The translations under genes were made by a program, and so were the position numbers. DNA of 64,000 nucleotides from Nocardioides sp. dk884 (lineage in GTDB: Bacteria; Actinomycetota; Actinomycetes; Propionibacteriales; Nocardioidaceae): contig NZ_CP045649.1 of the NCBI RefSeq assembly GCF_009557055.1, forward strand, positions 1,463,501 to 1,527,500, in the 5' to 3' direction. Positions 16,888-24,725 of this stretch are shown here, piece after piece. Within the stretch, counting starts at the first letter, position 1; each line of letters opens with the position of its first letter. The notes under the pieces were generated by a model that had not been told where the DNA came from, searched no databases, and was given only the letters and a program-made list of their open reading frames with translations.

Positions 16888-17190
16888 TCAGCCCAGGGCG
16901 CGAAGCGCCGCGGCGAGCAACGCCGAGCCGAAGACCACCACCAGGAACGGCGCCCGCAGCACCAGCAGCACCGCCGCCGCGGCGAGCGCCGCCAGCCGCG
17001 CGTCCACCACCAGCTCGCTGCCGCTGGCCGCGACCTGGACGGCGATCAGGGCGGCCAGCAGGGCGACCGGGATCAGGTCGGCCACGCGACGTACCAGCGG
17101 GTGCTCCAGGACCCGTGGCGGGACGCTGAGCCCGGCCAGCTTGAGCAGGTAGCACCCGGCCGCGGCGAGGAGCACCGCGAGCCAGGTCAC
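16888..17190 (-). CDS. azlD: Branched-chain amino acid exporter small subunit AzlD
   Basis: AzlD is the small membrane partner of AzlC, together exporting branched-chain amino acids. The 100-aa product has four hydrophobic segments, starting VTWLAVLLAAAGCYLLKLAG and ending LVVVFGSALLAAALRALG, with the family PRVLEHPLVRRVADLIPVALL core. GTG 17190 overlaps the azlC stop by 4 bases (GTGA), so the subunits are translated together in about equal amounts. Confidence 0.93.
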   Translation of the reverse strand: MTWLAVLLAAAGCYLLKLAGLSVPPRVLEHPLVRRVADLIPVALLAALIAVQVAASGSELVVDARLAALAAAAVLLVLRAPFLVVVFGSALLAAALRALG

Positions 17191-17894
17191 GACGCCGCCT
17201 CGGGGCGCTCGGGGCGGCGCAGCAGGCCGGCGAGCACCGCGACCGCGCCCGCGGCCAGCACCGGTACGCCGGCGGGCGTGAGCGGCACCGCGCCCAGCGC
17301 GACCGCCGCGGCGAGCACCGCGACCACCCGGTGGTGCCAGGAGTCCAGGCGCGGCCACAGCAGCGCCAGGAACGCGGCGCCCACCGCGGCGTCGAGGCCG
17401 TAGGTCGCGGGGTCGCCGATGGCCGTGCCGGCGAGCGCACCGAGGAGCGTGAAGAGGTTCCACAGCACGAAGATCGAGACACCGGTCGTCAGGAACCCCA
17501 GCCGGGCTGCCGGCACCGAGTCGCGCCCGACGCTCATCGCCGTGGACTCATCGATCAGCAGGTGCGCCCCCAGGGCGCGTCGCCAGCCCCGCCAGCGCAG
17601 CAACGGGCCCACCTTGAGCCCGTAGAGGGTGTTGCGGGTGCCGAGCAGGAGCGCGGCGGCGGTGCCCGCCAGCGGCGCGCCACCGCCGGCGACGACGCCC
17701 ACCAGCGCGAACTGCGAGGCGCCGGTGAAGACCAGCAGCGACAGCGCGCACGTCTGCCAGACGTCGAGCCCGGCCGCGACGGAGACGGCGCCGAAGGACA
17801 CGCCGTACGCTCCGGTGGCGATGCCGACGCCGAGGCTGTCGCGCACGATCGCGGTGCGCTCCGGGGCCGGCAACGTCGGGTCGGACCTGGACAC
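17187..17894 (-). CDS. azlC: Branched-chain amino acid exporter large subunit AzlC
   Basis: AzlC is the large membrane subunit (AzlC/YgaZ family) of the AzlCD exporter. The 235-aa sequence shows ATGAYGVSFGAVSVAAGLDVWQ, the signature LLVFTGASQFALVGV, and ALLLGTRNTLYGLKVGPLLR, with about five to six membrane segments. GTG 17894 lies 6 nt behind a TAGGGT -10 box (17906-17901), indicating a leaderless message. The pair azlC-azlD is convergent with dapB. Confidence 0.94.
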   Translation of the reverse strand: MSRSDPTLPAPERTAIVRDSLGVGIATGAYGVSFGAVSVAAGLDVWQTCALSLLVFTGASQFALVGVVAGGGAPLAGTAAALLLGTRNTLYGLKVGPLLRWRGWRRALGAHLLIDESTAMSVGRDSVPAARLGFLTTGVSIFVLWNLFTLLGALAGTAIGDPATYGLDAAVGAAFLALLWPRLDSWHHRVVAVLAAAVALGAVPLTPAGVPVLAAGAVAVLAGLLRRPERPEAAS

Positions 17895-17900
17895 GCCGGG

Positions 17901-17906
17901 ACCCTA
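17901..17906 (-). promoter_or_regulatory. -10 box of leaderless azlC promoter
   Basis: TAGGGT on the minus strand, 6 nt before GTG 17894. Confidence 0.6.
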
Positions 17907-17959
17907 ACCGGTGGGCTCGGAGGCCTCGTGGGACGGGTGGCCGCAGGCGGCCGGGGCGC

Positions 17960-18178
17960 TCAGTGGCGGCGGGTGCGGGCCTGACGGGGGCGACGCGGCG
18001 CGTGCGGGTCGTGCAGGAGCCGGTGCGCGACGCCGACGCCGGTGAGTGCGCCGAGCACGGCGCCCCACGTGGTGGGAAGCGGTGTGGCCAGGGCGCTCCA
18101 GGCGCCGACCGTCGTGAGCGCCAGGATCACCACGGTGGCCACGACGAGCTGGTGCAGACGGGGCAGCGGGCCGAGCAT
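17960..18178 (-). CDS. Small two-helix membrane protein
   Basis: A 72-aa protein starting MLGPLPRLHQLVVATVVILA. Two hydrophobic helices (about 10-32 and 37-55) are followed by a basic His/Arg-rich tail, HDPHAPRRPRQARTRRH. ATG 18178 is chosen for the GAGAGGA Shine-Dalgarno sequence 8 nt upstream; the frame is open further upstream but is not coding-like. No family recognised. A CRP-like palindrome lies about 46-61 bp upstream of the start, so expression may respond to cAMP or a related signal. Confidence 0.6.
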   Translation of the reverse strand: MLGPLPRLHQLVVATVVILALTTVGAWSALATPLPTTWGAVLGALTGVGVAHRLLHDPHAPRRPRQARTRRH

Positions 18179-18222
18179 GCGGGGGTCCTCTCTCCGGTGC
18201 GCGCGTACGGCGCGCCCCTCCA

Positions 18223-18240
18223 TGGTGACGCATGTCACCA
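18223..18240 (-). promoter_or_regulatory. CRP/GlxR-like operator
   Basis: TGGTGAC-GCAT-GTCACCA, a perfect 7-bp inverted repeat. Its GTGA-N6-TCAC core matches the CRP/GlxR family core; the outer T is replaced by G. It precedes the small membrane protein gene. Confidence 0.5.
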
Positions 18241-18290
18241 CCCGAGCAAGACCTGAATGGGTGAAGTCGCCGCAGCGGCGTCTCCGGAGC

Positions 18291-18845
18291 TCAGGCCAGG
18301 GCGGTGTGCAGGCGCACCTGACGCACCCGGGTGACGCCGTCACCCTCGAGGTCGAGCTCGCGGTGTGCGCCGTCCGGCGCCCAGCCGGCGGAGGTGAGGA
18401 ACGTGCGCAGGGTGTCGTCGACCGAGACCGCCCAGAGCACCGACCGGGTGAAGCGGTCCGCGCGCATGGTGTCGACGGCCGCTTGGAGCAGCCGCGAGCC
18501 GTGTCCGGCGCCGCGGTGTGCCGGGTCCACGGTCAGCTCCGCGAGCTCGGCGTCCGCGACCGGGTCGCAGTCGGGATCGCTCGCCGGGCCGGTGACCGCG
18601 AAGCCCACCACCTGGGCGCGCTCCAGCGCGACCAGCACCCGGTGGCGCGCGTCTCCCGGCTTGGCGAAGGCGGCCTGCCAGGCCTCGGTCGCGGCGGCCT
18701 CGGCCTCGGGGCCGCTGGGGAAGGCCTCCGGTGGGACCAGGCCGGCGTAGGTCTGCGGCCAGGTGCGCAGCTGCAGGCGCGCGACGGCCGGGGCGTCGTC
18801 GGCCCAGGCGACCCGCACGGACACGTCTGCGGTGGGGGAGCTCAT
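18291..18845 (-). CDS. GNAT-family N-acetyltransferase
   Basis: A 184-aa acetyl-CoA-dependent transferase. It shows [20 protein letters not shown] at the start, [20 protein letters not shown] (the acetyl-CoA pyrophosphate loop R/Q-x-x-G-x-G/A) around residues 115-135, and [20 protein letters not shown]. Substrate cannot be inferred. ATG 18845 has AAGGA 7 nt upstream; an earlier in-frame ATG would add 16 unlikely residues. It is divergent from the aldo/keto reductase gene with 77 bp between starts. Confidence 0.9.
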   Translation of the reverse strand: MSSPTADVSVRVAWADDAPAVARLQLRTWPQTYAGLVPPEAFPSGPEAEAAATEAWQAAFAKPGDARHRVLVALERAQVVGFAVTGPASDPDCDPVADAELAELTVDPAHRGAGHGSRLLQAAVDTMRADRFTRSVLWAVSVDDTLRTFLTSAGWAPDGAHRELDLEGDGVTRVRQVRLHTALA

Positions 18846-18910
18846 GGCCTCATCCTTGCAGTCGCCGCCCGCGACCGCGTCGATCCCGCGCACGCGTTCG
18901 GGGTGCTGGC

Positions 18911-18916
18911 TATGGT
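18911..18916 (+). promoter_or_regulatory. -10 box of leaderless aldo/keto reductase promoter
   Basis: TATGGT lies 6 nt before ATG 18923. Confidence 0.6.
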
Positions 18917-18922
18917 CGGCCC

Positions 18923-19927
18923 ATGGAGTTTCGCAACCTCGGCGCGAGTGGTCTGAAGGTCTCGGCCATCTCGTACGGCAACTGGCTCACCCACGGCTCC
19001 CAGGTCGAGGAGGACGCCGCGCTCGCCTGCGTGCGCCGCGCCCTCGACGAGGGCATCACGACGTTCGACACCGCGGACGTCTATGCCAACACCGCTGCCG
19101 AGAGCGTGCTCGGCAAGGCCCTGGTCGGTGAGCGCCGCGAGAGCCTGGTGGTCTGCACCAAGGTCTACTGGCCCACCGGTCCGGGCGGGCCGAACGACCA
19201 CGGCCTCTCGCGCAAGCACATCGCGGAGGCCATCGACGGCTCGCTGCGCCGCCTCGGCACCGACCACGTCGACCTCTACCAGGCGCACCGCTACGACCAC
19301 GAGACGCCGCTGGAGGAGACGATGCTCGCCTTCGCCGACATCGTGCGCGCGGGCAAGGCGCTCTACATCGGGGTCTCGGAGTGGCGCGCGGAGGAGATCC
19401 GCGCCGCCGCCGAGCTGGCGCGCGAGCTGCGGGTGCCGCTGGTCTCCAACCAGCCGCAGTACAGCATGCTGTGGCGCGTCATCGAGGAGGAGGTCGTGCC
19501 GGCCAGCGTCGAGGCCGGGATGGGCCAGATCGTGTGGTCGCCGATCGCCCAGGGCGTGCTCACCGGCAAGTACCTCCCCGGCGAGCAGCCGCCGTCCGGC
19601 TCACGCGCCACCGACGACAAGGGCGGCGCCGACATGATCAGCCGCTGGATGCGCGACGACGTGCTCGAGCGGGTGCAGCTGCTGCGCCCGATCGCTGCGG
19701 ACGCCGGCCTCACGATGGCCCAGCTCGCGGTCGCGTGGGTGCTGCAGAACCCGCACGTCTCCAGCGCGATCATCGGGGCCAGCCGTCCCGAGCAGGTCAG
19801 CGACAACGTCAAGGCCGCCGGTGTGCGCCTGGACGCCGACCTGATGCGCTCCATCGACGAGGTGCTGGTCGGCGTGGTCGAGCGCGACCCCGCGCGGACC
19901 CAGTCGCCTCCGCAGCGGGACTTCTAG
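18923..19927 (+). CDS. Aldo/keto reductase (potassium-channel beta-like subgroup)
   Basis: A 334-aa NADPH-dependent TIM-barrel reductase. The catalytic tetrad is visible: Asp and Tyr in [15 protein letters not shown], Lys in VVCTKVYW, and His in [14 protein letters not shown] contacts include [25 protein letters not shown] and [14 protein letters not shown]. Length and the WSPIAQGVL motif match the AKR6/11-like subgroup. Substrate is unknown. A leaderless promoter precedes it. Its TAG stop shares CTAG with the stop of the convergent transporter gene. Confidence 0.95.
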   Translation: MEFRNLGASGLKVSAISYGNWLTHGSQVEEDAALACVRRALDEGITTFDTADVYANTAAESVLGKALVGERRESLVVCTKVYWPTGPGGPNDHGLSRKHIAEAIDGSLRRLGTDHVDLYQAHRYDHETPLEETMLAFADIVRAGKALYIGVSEWRAEEIRAAAELARELRVPLVSNQPQYSMLWRVIEEEVVPASVEAGMGQIVWSPIAQGVLTGKYLPGEQPPSGSRATDDKGGADMISRWMRDDVLERVQLLRPIAADAGLTMAQLAVAWVLQNPHVSSAIIGASRPEQVSDNVKAAGVRLDADLMRSIDEVLVGVVERDPARTQSPPQRDF

Positions 19928-20820
19928 GCCCCCACGGGGTCGGGCCGGGTGGCCGCGCGGGCCTGGGCGCGCGCCAGCCGCACCGCGCCGTACGTCGAGA
20001 CGAGCAGGCCGGCGACGACCGCCCAGCCCCACCCCTCCCGGACGCCGTCGCCGAGCGCGAGGATGCCGACGGCGGCCGGGATGAAGGTCTGCCCCACGAT
20101 CATCGGCGCCGAGGCGGCGGCGACCGCGCCACCGCTCATCGCGCGGGAGTACACCCAGAACGCCACCAGGCTCAGCGACGGGACGGCCAGCGCGCACAGG
20201 ACCGCAGGCCCGTCGAGGGGGAGCCCCACCCCGCGGACGGCGAGCGCGGACCCGGCGTACCCGAGGCCCGCCAGCGCGCCCAGACCTAGCCCGCCCAGAC
20301 CCAGACCGCCCAGACCTGGCCCGCCCAGACCCCCGGCGAGCCGGCGCCGCTCCCGGGAGACGGTCGCGAGCGTGAGCACGCTGAGCACCACGAGGCCGGC
20401 CCACAGCCCGCCCGCGAGCCACCAGCTGGAGACCGCGTCGCCGGCGCTCCCGGAGCCGGCCGCCAGCAGCACGAGCCCCGCGCTGACCAGCCCGACCGAG
20501 CCCCACTGGCTCGCGTCCAGGCGCTCGGCGACGCGGCGCGAGGCCAGGGCCGTCACCGGCAGCGACATCGCCACGGTCGCCTGGGCCAGATAGAGCGGGA
20601 GCAGCCAGATCGCCACCGCGTGCAGCACGAACCCGACGAGGTAGCAGACCAGCACCACCCAGATCCAGGCGTCGCGCACGGCATGCCGGACGAACTCCAC
20701 GAGCGTGTCCAGCCGGAAGCCGCTGCGGCGTACGGCGTGGGCCTGCGCGACCGCCGCGAGACCGAAGACCACGGCGCTGCCCAGGCCGGCCGACAGGCCG
20801 AGGACCTGGTCGGCACTCAT
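19924..20820 (-). CDS. DMT-superfamily (EamA-like) transporter
   Basis: A 298-aa polytopic protein with about nine to ten hydrophobic helices, starting [20 protein letters not shown]. The two-repeat DMT fold is suggested by [20 protein letters not shown] in the first half and [22 protein letters not shown] in the second. Between them a Gly/Leu linker (GLGGL repeats, about residues 165-182) is encoded by four 15-bp DNA repeats. Substrate unknown. It follows the DUF3043 gene by 12 nt and probably shares its transcript. Confidence 0.85.
   Translation of the reverse strand: MSADQVLGLSAGLGSAVVFGLAAVAQAHAVRRSGFRLDTLVEFVRHAVRDAWIWVVLVCYLVGFVLHAVAIWLLPLYLAQATVAMSLPVTALASRRVAERLDASQWGSVGLVSAGLVLLAAGSGSAGDAVSSWWLAGGLWAGLVVLSVLTLATVSRERRRLAGGLGGPGLGGLGLGGLGLGALAGLGYAGSALAVRGVGLPLDGPAVLCALAVPSLSLVAFWVYSRAMSGGAVAAASAPMIVGQTFIPAAVGILALGDGVREGWGWAVVAGLLVSTYGAVRLARAQARAATRPDPVGA
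20278..20337. repeat. Four 15-bp tandem repeats inside the transporter gene
   Basis: GCCCAGACC recurs at 20278, 20293, 20308 and 20323, exactly 15 bp apart, encoding GLGGL-type pentapeptides on the minus strand. In-frame unit gain or loss would change linker length only. Confidence 0.9.
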
Positions 20821-20832
20821 GAGGGCCCCCGG

Positions 20833-21420
20833 TCAGCGGTAGGTGTCGGGGAGGCGCTGGCCGATCTTGACCTGCGACTTGGGCAGGCGCATGAACTTCA
20901 TCTGCAGGGCGCGGGTGATCGCGTAGTACGTCGTGCCCTTGTGGGTCTCGTTCGGGAAGCGCGCGTCGAGCTCGCGACGCAGCCGCAGGCGCAGGAAGAC
21001 CATGTCGAGCACGATCAGCACGATCGTGGCCATCAGCACCAGGCTGCTCAGGTTGGCCATGGCGGGGTTGCCGGAGTAGCCGAGGATCATCGAGACGATC
21101 AGCAGCGGGATCATCAGCTCGATGAAGGAGAAGCGGCTGTCGACGAAGTCGCGCACGAACCGACGCTCCGGGCCCTTGTCACGCGGCATGAAGTAGCGCT
21201 CGTCGCCGGTCTTCATGGCCTGGCGGACCTGCTGGCTGGAGGTCGCGCGGGCCTCGCGCTGGGCGCGGGCCTGCTCCTTGCGGGTGCGCGGCGCGGCCTT
21301 GGCACGCGCACGCGCGGCGGCCTCGGCCTCCTTGCGCGACGGCGTCGGACGACCCTTGCCCCCGGGCTTGGTCGCGACGGGCTCCGGGGTGACGGTGACG
21401 GTCTTGGTACGACGGAACAA
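20833..21420 (-). CDS. DUF3043 family membrane protein
   Basis: A 195-aa actinobacterial protein of unknown function. It has a long basic N-terminus (about 1-75, rich in Arg/Lys/Ala: AAARARAKAAPRTRKEQARA), the motif DKGPERRFVRDFVDSRFSFIE, two membrane helices (about 100-120 and 124-143), and a cytoplasmic tail with THKGTTYYAITRALQMKFMR and the end LPKSQVKIGQRLPDTYR. TTG 21420 is chosen because GAGAAGG is spaced 6 nt upstream. It is divergent from pspA. Confidence 0.9.
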   Translation of the reverse strand: MFRRTKTVTVTPEPVATKPGGKGRPTPSRKEAEAAARARAKAAPRTRKEQARAQREARATSSQQVRQAMKTGDERYFMPRDKGPERRFVRDFVDSRFSFIELMIPLLIVSMILGYSGNPAMANLSSLVLMATIVLIVLDMVFLRLRLRRELDARFPNETHKGTTYYAITRALQMKFMRLPKSQVKIGQRLPDTYR

Positions 21421-21531
21421 CGCGGGCCTTCTCGCTGAGGGCGTCCTGCTGCGGACGTGCGGGTGTGCGGAACGCCGCCACTCTACCGGCGTACTGGAGG
21501 TGAGGCCGCCGCACGGTTGGTCACGGTGCCC

Positions 21532-21537
21532 TAGAGT
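21532..21537 (+). promoter_or_regulatory. Probable -10 box of pspA promoter
   Basis: TAGAGT, 50 nt before ATG 21588; no convincing -35 box was found at the usual distance. Confidence 0.4.
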
Positions 21538-21587
21538 GAGACGAGACCTGCAGCACAGAACGTTTCGTCCGAGAGGGACCGCACCAC

Positions 21588-22373
21588 ATGAGCATCATGA
21601 AGCGCATGAGCCTGATCTTCCGGTCAAAGGCCAACAAGGCCCTCGACCGGGCCGAGGACCCTCGCGAGACCCTCGACTACAGCTATCAGCGCCAGCTGGA
21701 CCTGCTGGCCAAGGTGCGCCGCGGTGTCGCCGACGTGGCGACCAGCCGCAAGCGCGTCGAGCTCCAGGTCAACCAGCTCGAGCAGCAGGCGACCAAGCTG
21801 ACCGGCCAGGCCGAGAAGGCGATCCAGATGGGTCGCGAGGACCTCGCCCGCGAGGCCCTGACCCGCAAGTCCGCCCTCGCCGGGCAGATCAGCGACCTGC
21901 AGGGACAGCACGCCAACCTGATGGCCGAGGAGGAGAAGCTCACCCTCGCCCAGCAGCGCCTCCAGGCGAAGGTCGAGGCCTTCCGCACCCGCAAGGAGAC
22001 CATCAAGGCCACCTACACCGCGGCCGAGGCGCAGACCAAGATCGGCGAGGCCGTCTCTGGCATCAGCGAGGAGATGGGCGACGTCGGCCTGGCGATCCAG
22101 CGTGCCGAGGACAAGACCGCCAACATGCAGGCCCGCGCCGGCGCCATCGACGAGCTGATCGCCTCCGGCGCGCTCGACGACGCGAGCTCGCTGAGCCGTG
22201 GCGACGACATCAGCCGCGAGCTCGAGGCGATGAGCTCGCAGTCCGACGTCGAGGCCGAGCTGGCCCGGCTCAAGGGCCTCGGCGCCCCCAGCCAGCCCGA
22301 CGCCATCGAGAGCGGCGACGTGCTCTCGCCCGAGCAGCAGAAGCAGGCCGAGCCGCGCGAGGGCCAGGCATGA
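21588..22373 (+). CDS. pspA: Phage shock protein A / IM30 family
   Basis: PspA proteins are ESCRT-III-like membrane remodellers that bind damaged inner membrane. The 261-aa protein starts MSIMKRMSLIFRSKANKALD, an amphipathic helix for membrane binding, followed by long coiled coils to about residue 200 (DLLAKVRRGVADVATSRKRV, MAEEEKLTLAQQRLQAKVEA). It ends in a disordered Gln/Glu tail. GAGAGGGA precedes the ATG. Its stop overlaps pspAA (ATGA). It heads pspA-pspAA-htpX-pspAB, an actinobacterial envelope-stress arrangement. Confidence 0.95.
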   Translation: MSIMKRMSLIFRSKANKALDRAEDPRETLDYSYQRQLDLLAKVRRGVADVATSRKRVELQVNQLEQQATKLTGQAEKAIQMGREDLAREALTRKSALAGQISDLQGQHANLMAEEEKLTLAQQRLQAKVEAFRTRKETIKATYTAAEAQTKIGEAVSGISEEMGDVGLAIQRAEDKTANMQARAGAIDELIASGALDDASSLSRGDDISRELEAMSSQSDVEAELARLKGLGAPSQPDAIESGDVLSPEQQKQAEPREGQA

Positions 22374-22648
22374 TCGTCCGGATCCTGGGTGAGGGGCAGT
22401 TCGACCTGACCGAGGCCGACATCGACCACCTCAACACCCTCGACTCGGCCGTCGAGGCCGCCGTCGAGGCGGGCGACCAGGCGGCTTTCGAGCCCGCCCT
22501 CGCCGCGCTGCTGAACGCCGTACGCGCCCACGGGGGCGTGCACGACCCGGCTGCCCTGGACTCCTCGGACCTGATCCTGCCGCCCTCGGACGCCACGATC
22601 GAGGAGGTCCGCGCGATGCTCGGCGAAGAGGGCCTGCTGCCCGGCTGA
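22370..22648 (+). CDS. pspAA: PspA-associated protein PspAA
   Basis: A 92-aa acidic protein starting MIVRILGEGQFDLTEADIDHL, the PspAA domain signature, and ending VRAMLGEEGLLPG. The family is defined by association with PspA in actinobacteria and archaea; a role as regulator or partner of PspA is inferred from that link. ATG 22370 overlaps the pspA stop by 4 bases. A strong terminator follows at 22684-22716. Confidence 0.88.
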   Translation: MIVRILGEGQFDLTEADIDHLNTLDSAVEAAVEAGDQAAFEPALAALLNAVRAHGGVHDPAALDSSDLILPPSDATIEEVRAMLGEEGLLPG

Positions 22649-22683
22649 GCACCTGGACCGCTCTGCGGTCCGCACAGCAGTCG

Positions 22684-22716
22684 CTGAAGGGCGCGTCCAC
22701 CGGACGCGTCCTTCAG
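22684..22716 (+). terminator. Rho-independent terminator after pspAA
   Basis: 15-bp stem 22684-22698 with 22702-22716 (one G.U) around an ACC loop, then CAGTTTCTT. Confidence 0.85.
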
Positions 22717-22749
22717 CAGTTTCTTGGGTGTGACAGGGACAATGTGGCC

Positions 22750-23676
22750 ATGGCACACAGCCGCTTCCTCCCCGACCGTGGGCTCACCGCTCGCATGACC
22801 CTCGTGCTCTTCCTCCTGGGTCTCCTCTTCGTCGCCTTCGTGGCCGCCGTGATGGGTGTCTTCGCCCAGGCCGGCAGCCCCGGGATCGGCCTGCTGATCG
22901 GCCTCGCCGGTCTCGGGATCGTCTGGTACCAGTGGTACTCCTCCGACACGGTCGCGATGAAGGCGATGCGGGCGCGGGAGGTCACTCCGCAGCAGGCGCC
23001 GGAGCTGCACGGCATGATCGACCGGCTCTGCGCGATGGCCGACATGCCCAAGCCCCGCGTCGGGATCTCCGACAGCCCGATCCCCAACGCCTTCGCCACC
23101 GGCCGCTCGCCGCAGCGCTCGGCGGTGGTCGTCACCACGGGCATCCTGCACACGCTCACCACCGAGGAGCTGGAGGGCGTGCTCGCCCACGAGCTTTCCC
23201 ACGTCGCCCACCGCGACGTCCTGGTCATGACCGCGGCCTCGTCGGCCGGCATCGTCGCCGGCATGCTCGCCCAGGGCTCGCAGTACGGCGCGATGTTCGG
23301 CGGCAACCGGCGCGACAACAACAACGGCCTGCCCATCTGGCTGCTGGTGCTGCTCGTCAGCATGGTGACCTACGCCGTGAGCTTCGTGCTGGTCAAGCTG
23401 CTCTCGCGCTACCGCGAGCTCTCCGCCGACCGCTCTGGCGCCTACCTGACGATGAACCCGCAGGCGCTCGCGTCGGCGCTGCAGAAGATCACCGGGGAGA
23501 TGAACAGCATCCCGCAGAAGGACCTGCGCTCGGCGCAGTCGATGAACGCCTTCTTCATCGCCCCCGCCGTCCGCGGCGCCTCGCTGAAGACGCTCACCTC
23601 CACCCACCCGACCCTCGAGCAGCGCCTCGAGCAGCTCGCCCGGATTCAGGCCGACCTCGGCCGCCAGACGAACTGA
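22750..23676 (+). CDS. htpX: Membrane zinc metalloprotease HtpX (M48B)
   Basis: HtpX degrades misfolded or damaged membrane proteins. The 308-aa protein has N-terminal helices (about 15-37 and 40-60), PNAFATGRSPQRSAVVVTTG, the zinc site LAHELSHVAHRD (HEXXH with nearby His), two further helices, and the third-ligand helix RELSADRSGAYLT. The end STHPTLEQRLEQLARIQ is the usual HtpX motif. ATG 22750 is used; GTG 22744 is also in frame. GACAAT at 22738-22743 lies 6 nt upstream of the ATG and could be a leaderless -10 box. Membership in the psp locus fits membrane quality control. Confidence 0.94.
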   Translation: MAHSRFLPDRGLTARMTLVLFLLGLLFVAFVAAVMGVFAQAGSPGIGLLIGLAGLGIVWYQWYSSDTVAMKAMRAREVTPQQAPELHGMIDRLCAMADMPKPRVGISDSPIPNAFATGRSPQRSAVVVTTGILHTLTTEELEGVLAHELSHVAHRDVLVMTAASSAGIVAGMLAQGSQYGAMFGGNRRDNNNGLPIWLLVLLVSMVTYAVSFVLVKLLSRYRELSADRSGAYLTMNPQALASALQKITGEMNSIPQKDLRSAQSMNAFFIAPAVRGASLKTLTSTHPTLEQRLEQLARIQADLGRQTN

Positions 23677-23690
23677 GAGAGGCAGCACCC

Positions 23691-24272
23691 GTGGGATTCC
23701 TCGACGCCATCCTCGGCCGCACCAAGCCGAAGCAGGCCAACCTCGACTCGCTGTTCCTCGTGCCCGGCGCGGCGATCACCCTCGAGACCACCCTGGGCCT
23801 GCGCCCGACCGGCGACGGCTCGGTCTGCTACCGCGCGGCGAGCGGGCTGGCCTTCTCCCAGGTGCAGAAGGAGATCCTCGACCTGGTGCGCAGCACCGGC
23901 GAGGCGCCCGACGTGCGCGTCGTCCAGGACGGCTACGGCTACACCTGGGTCGAGGTCGACCGCGAGGAGGGCGCCGCGGTCGACGGCCTGTGCACCGCCC
24001 TGCACGCGGTGAACACGAGCCTCGAGGGACAGGGCTTCGGCCCCGGGCTGCTGTGCACGCTGATCGGCTTCGAGGACGGCGACGGGCGCCGGGTCGGGCT
24101 GGTCTACCTCTACAAGCAGGGCACCTTCTACCCGTTCGCGCCGGCCACGGGCGCGCGCGAGCAGCGCGACAACCTCCTCGAGCTGCAGGTGCGCGACGCC
24201 CTCGCCGGCGAGCTGCCCGTCGAGCAGGACCTCTCCCGCTGGCTCGCTGTCTGGGGCGCCCCCGGCCTCTGA
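23691..24272 (+). CDS. pspAB: PspA-associated protein PspAB
   Basis: A 193-aa soluble protein starting VGFLDAILGRTKPKQANLDS, matching the PspAB family found beside PspA in actinobacteria and haloarchaea. Recognisable blocks are AITLETTLGLRPTGDGSVCY, VVQDGYGYTWVEV and GLVYLYKQGTFYPFAP. No catalytic residues are evident. It follows htpX by 14 nt with GAGAGAGG before the GTG, so it shares the htpX transcript. Molecular function is unknown. Confidence 0.88.
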   Translation: MGFLDAILGRTKPKQANLDSLFLVPGAAITLETTLGLRPTGDGSVCYRAASGLAFSQVQKEILDLVRSTGEAPDVRVVQDGYGYTWVEVDREEGAAVDGLCTALHAVNTSLEGQGFGPGLLCTLIGFEDGDGRRVGLVYLYKQGTFYPFAPATGAREQRDNLLELQVRDALAGELPVEQDLSRWLAVWGAPGL

Positions 24273-24284
24273 CCCAACCCCGTA

Positions 24285-24319
24285 CGCCGACTCGGCGCCA
24301 ATGGCGTGCCGAGTCGGCG
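24285..24319. terminator. Bidirectional terminator between pspAB and phnA-like genes
   Basis: Perfect 12-bp stem CGCCGACTCGGC (24285-24296) with 24308-24319 and an 11-nt loop, between convergent genes. The adjoining 15-mer TCGGCGCCAATGGCG (24292-24306) is repeated exactly at 24336-24350. Confidence 0.75.
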
Positions 24320-24363
24320 CGTGTGGTGCGTCGAGTCGGCGCCAATGGCGGGGCGCGTCGCGC

Positions 24364-24720
24364 CTAGGAGCGCTTGACCACGCTCGACTTCAGCTGCATC
24401 GGCCCGAAGCCGTCGACCTTGCAGTCGATGTCGTGGTCGCCCACGCCCTGCACCAGGCGGATGTTCTTCACGCGCGTGCCGACCTTGATGGGCGTGGAGG
24501 AGCCCTTGACCTTGAGGTCCTTGACCACCGTGACGGTGTCGCCGTCGTGGAGCACGTTGCCGACCGCGTCGCGGATCTCGCGCTCACCCTCGGCGGCTCC
24601 GGGGTCCGCGGTGTCCGCGGGGGACCACTCGTGGGCGCACTCGGGGCACACCAGCAGGGCGCCGAGCTCGTAGGTGTACGCCGAGGCGCACGCCGGACAG
24701 GGAGGAAGCGCGTCGGACAC
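24364..24720 (-). CDS. PhnA/YjdM-family zinc-ribbon protein
   Basis: A 118-aa small protein. The N-terminal zinc ribbon has two CXXC knuckles, [21 protein letters not shown] (about residues 8-28). The C-terminal SH3-like domain has [20 protein letters not shown] and ends [13 protein letters not shown], diagnostic for the family named after PhnA. Despite the name, a direct phosphonate role is not established. GTG 24720 starts 5 nt after the nadA stop, so the gene is in the nadA transcript. Confidence 0.93.
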   Translation of the reverse strand: MSDALPPCPACASAYTYELGALLVCPECAHEWSPADTADPGAAEGEREIRDAVGNVLHDGDTVTVVKDLKVKGSSTPIKVGTRVKNIRLVQGVGDHDIDCKVDGFGPMQLKSSVVKRS

Positions 24721-24725
24721 CGCGA

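Noticed and set aside
21509-21537. Full -35/-10 promoter for pspA
   Set aside because: TAGAGT is a fair -10 box but no -35 word lies at correct spacing; TTGGTC is only 9 nt away.
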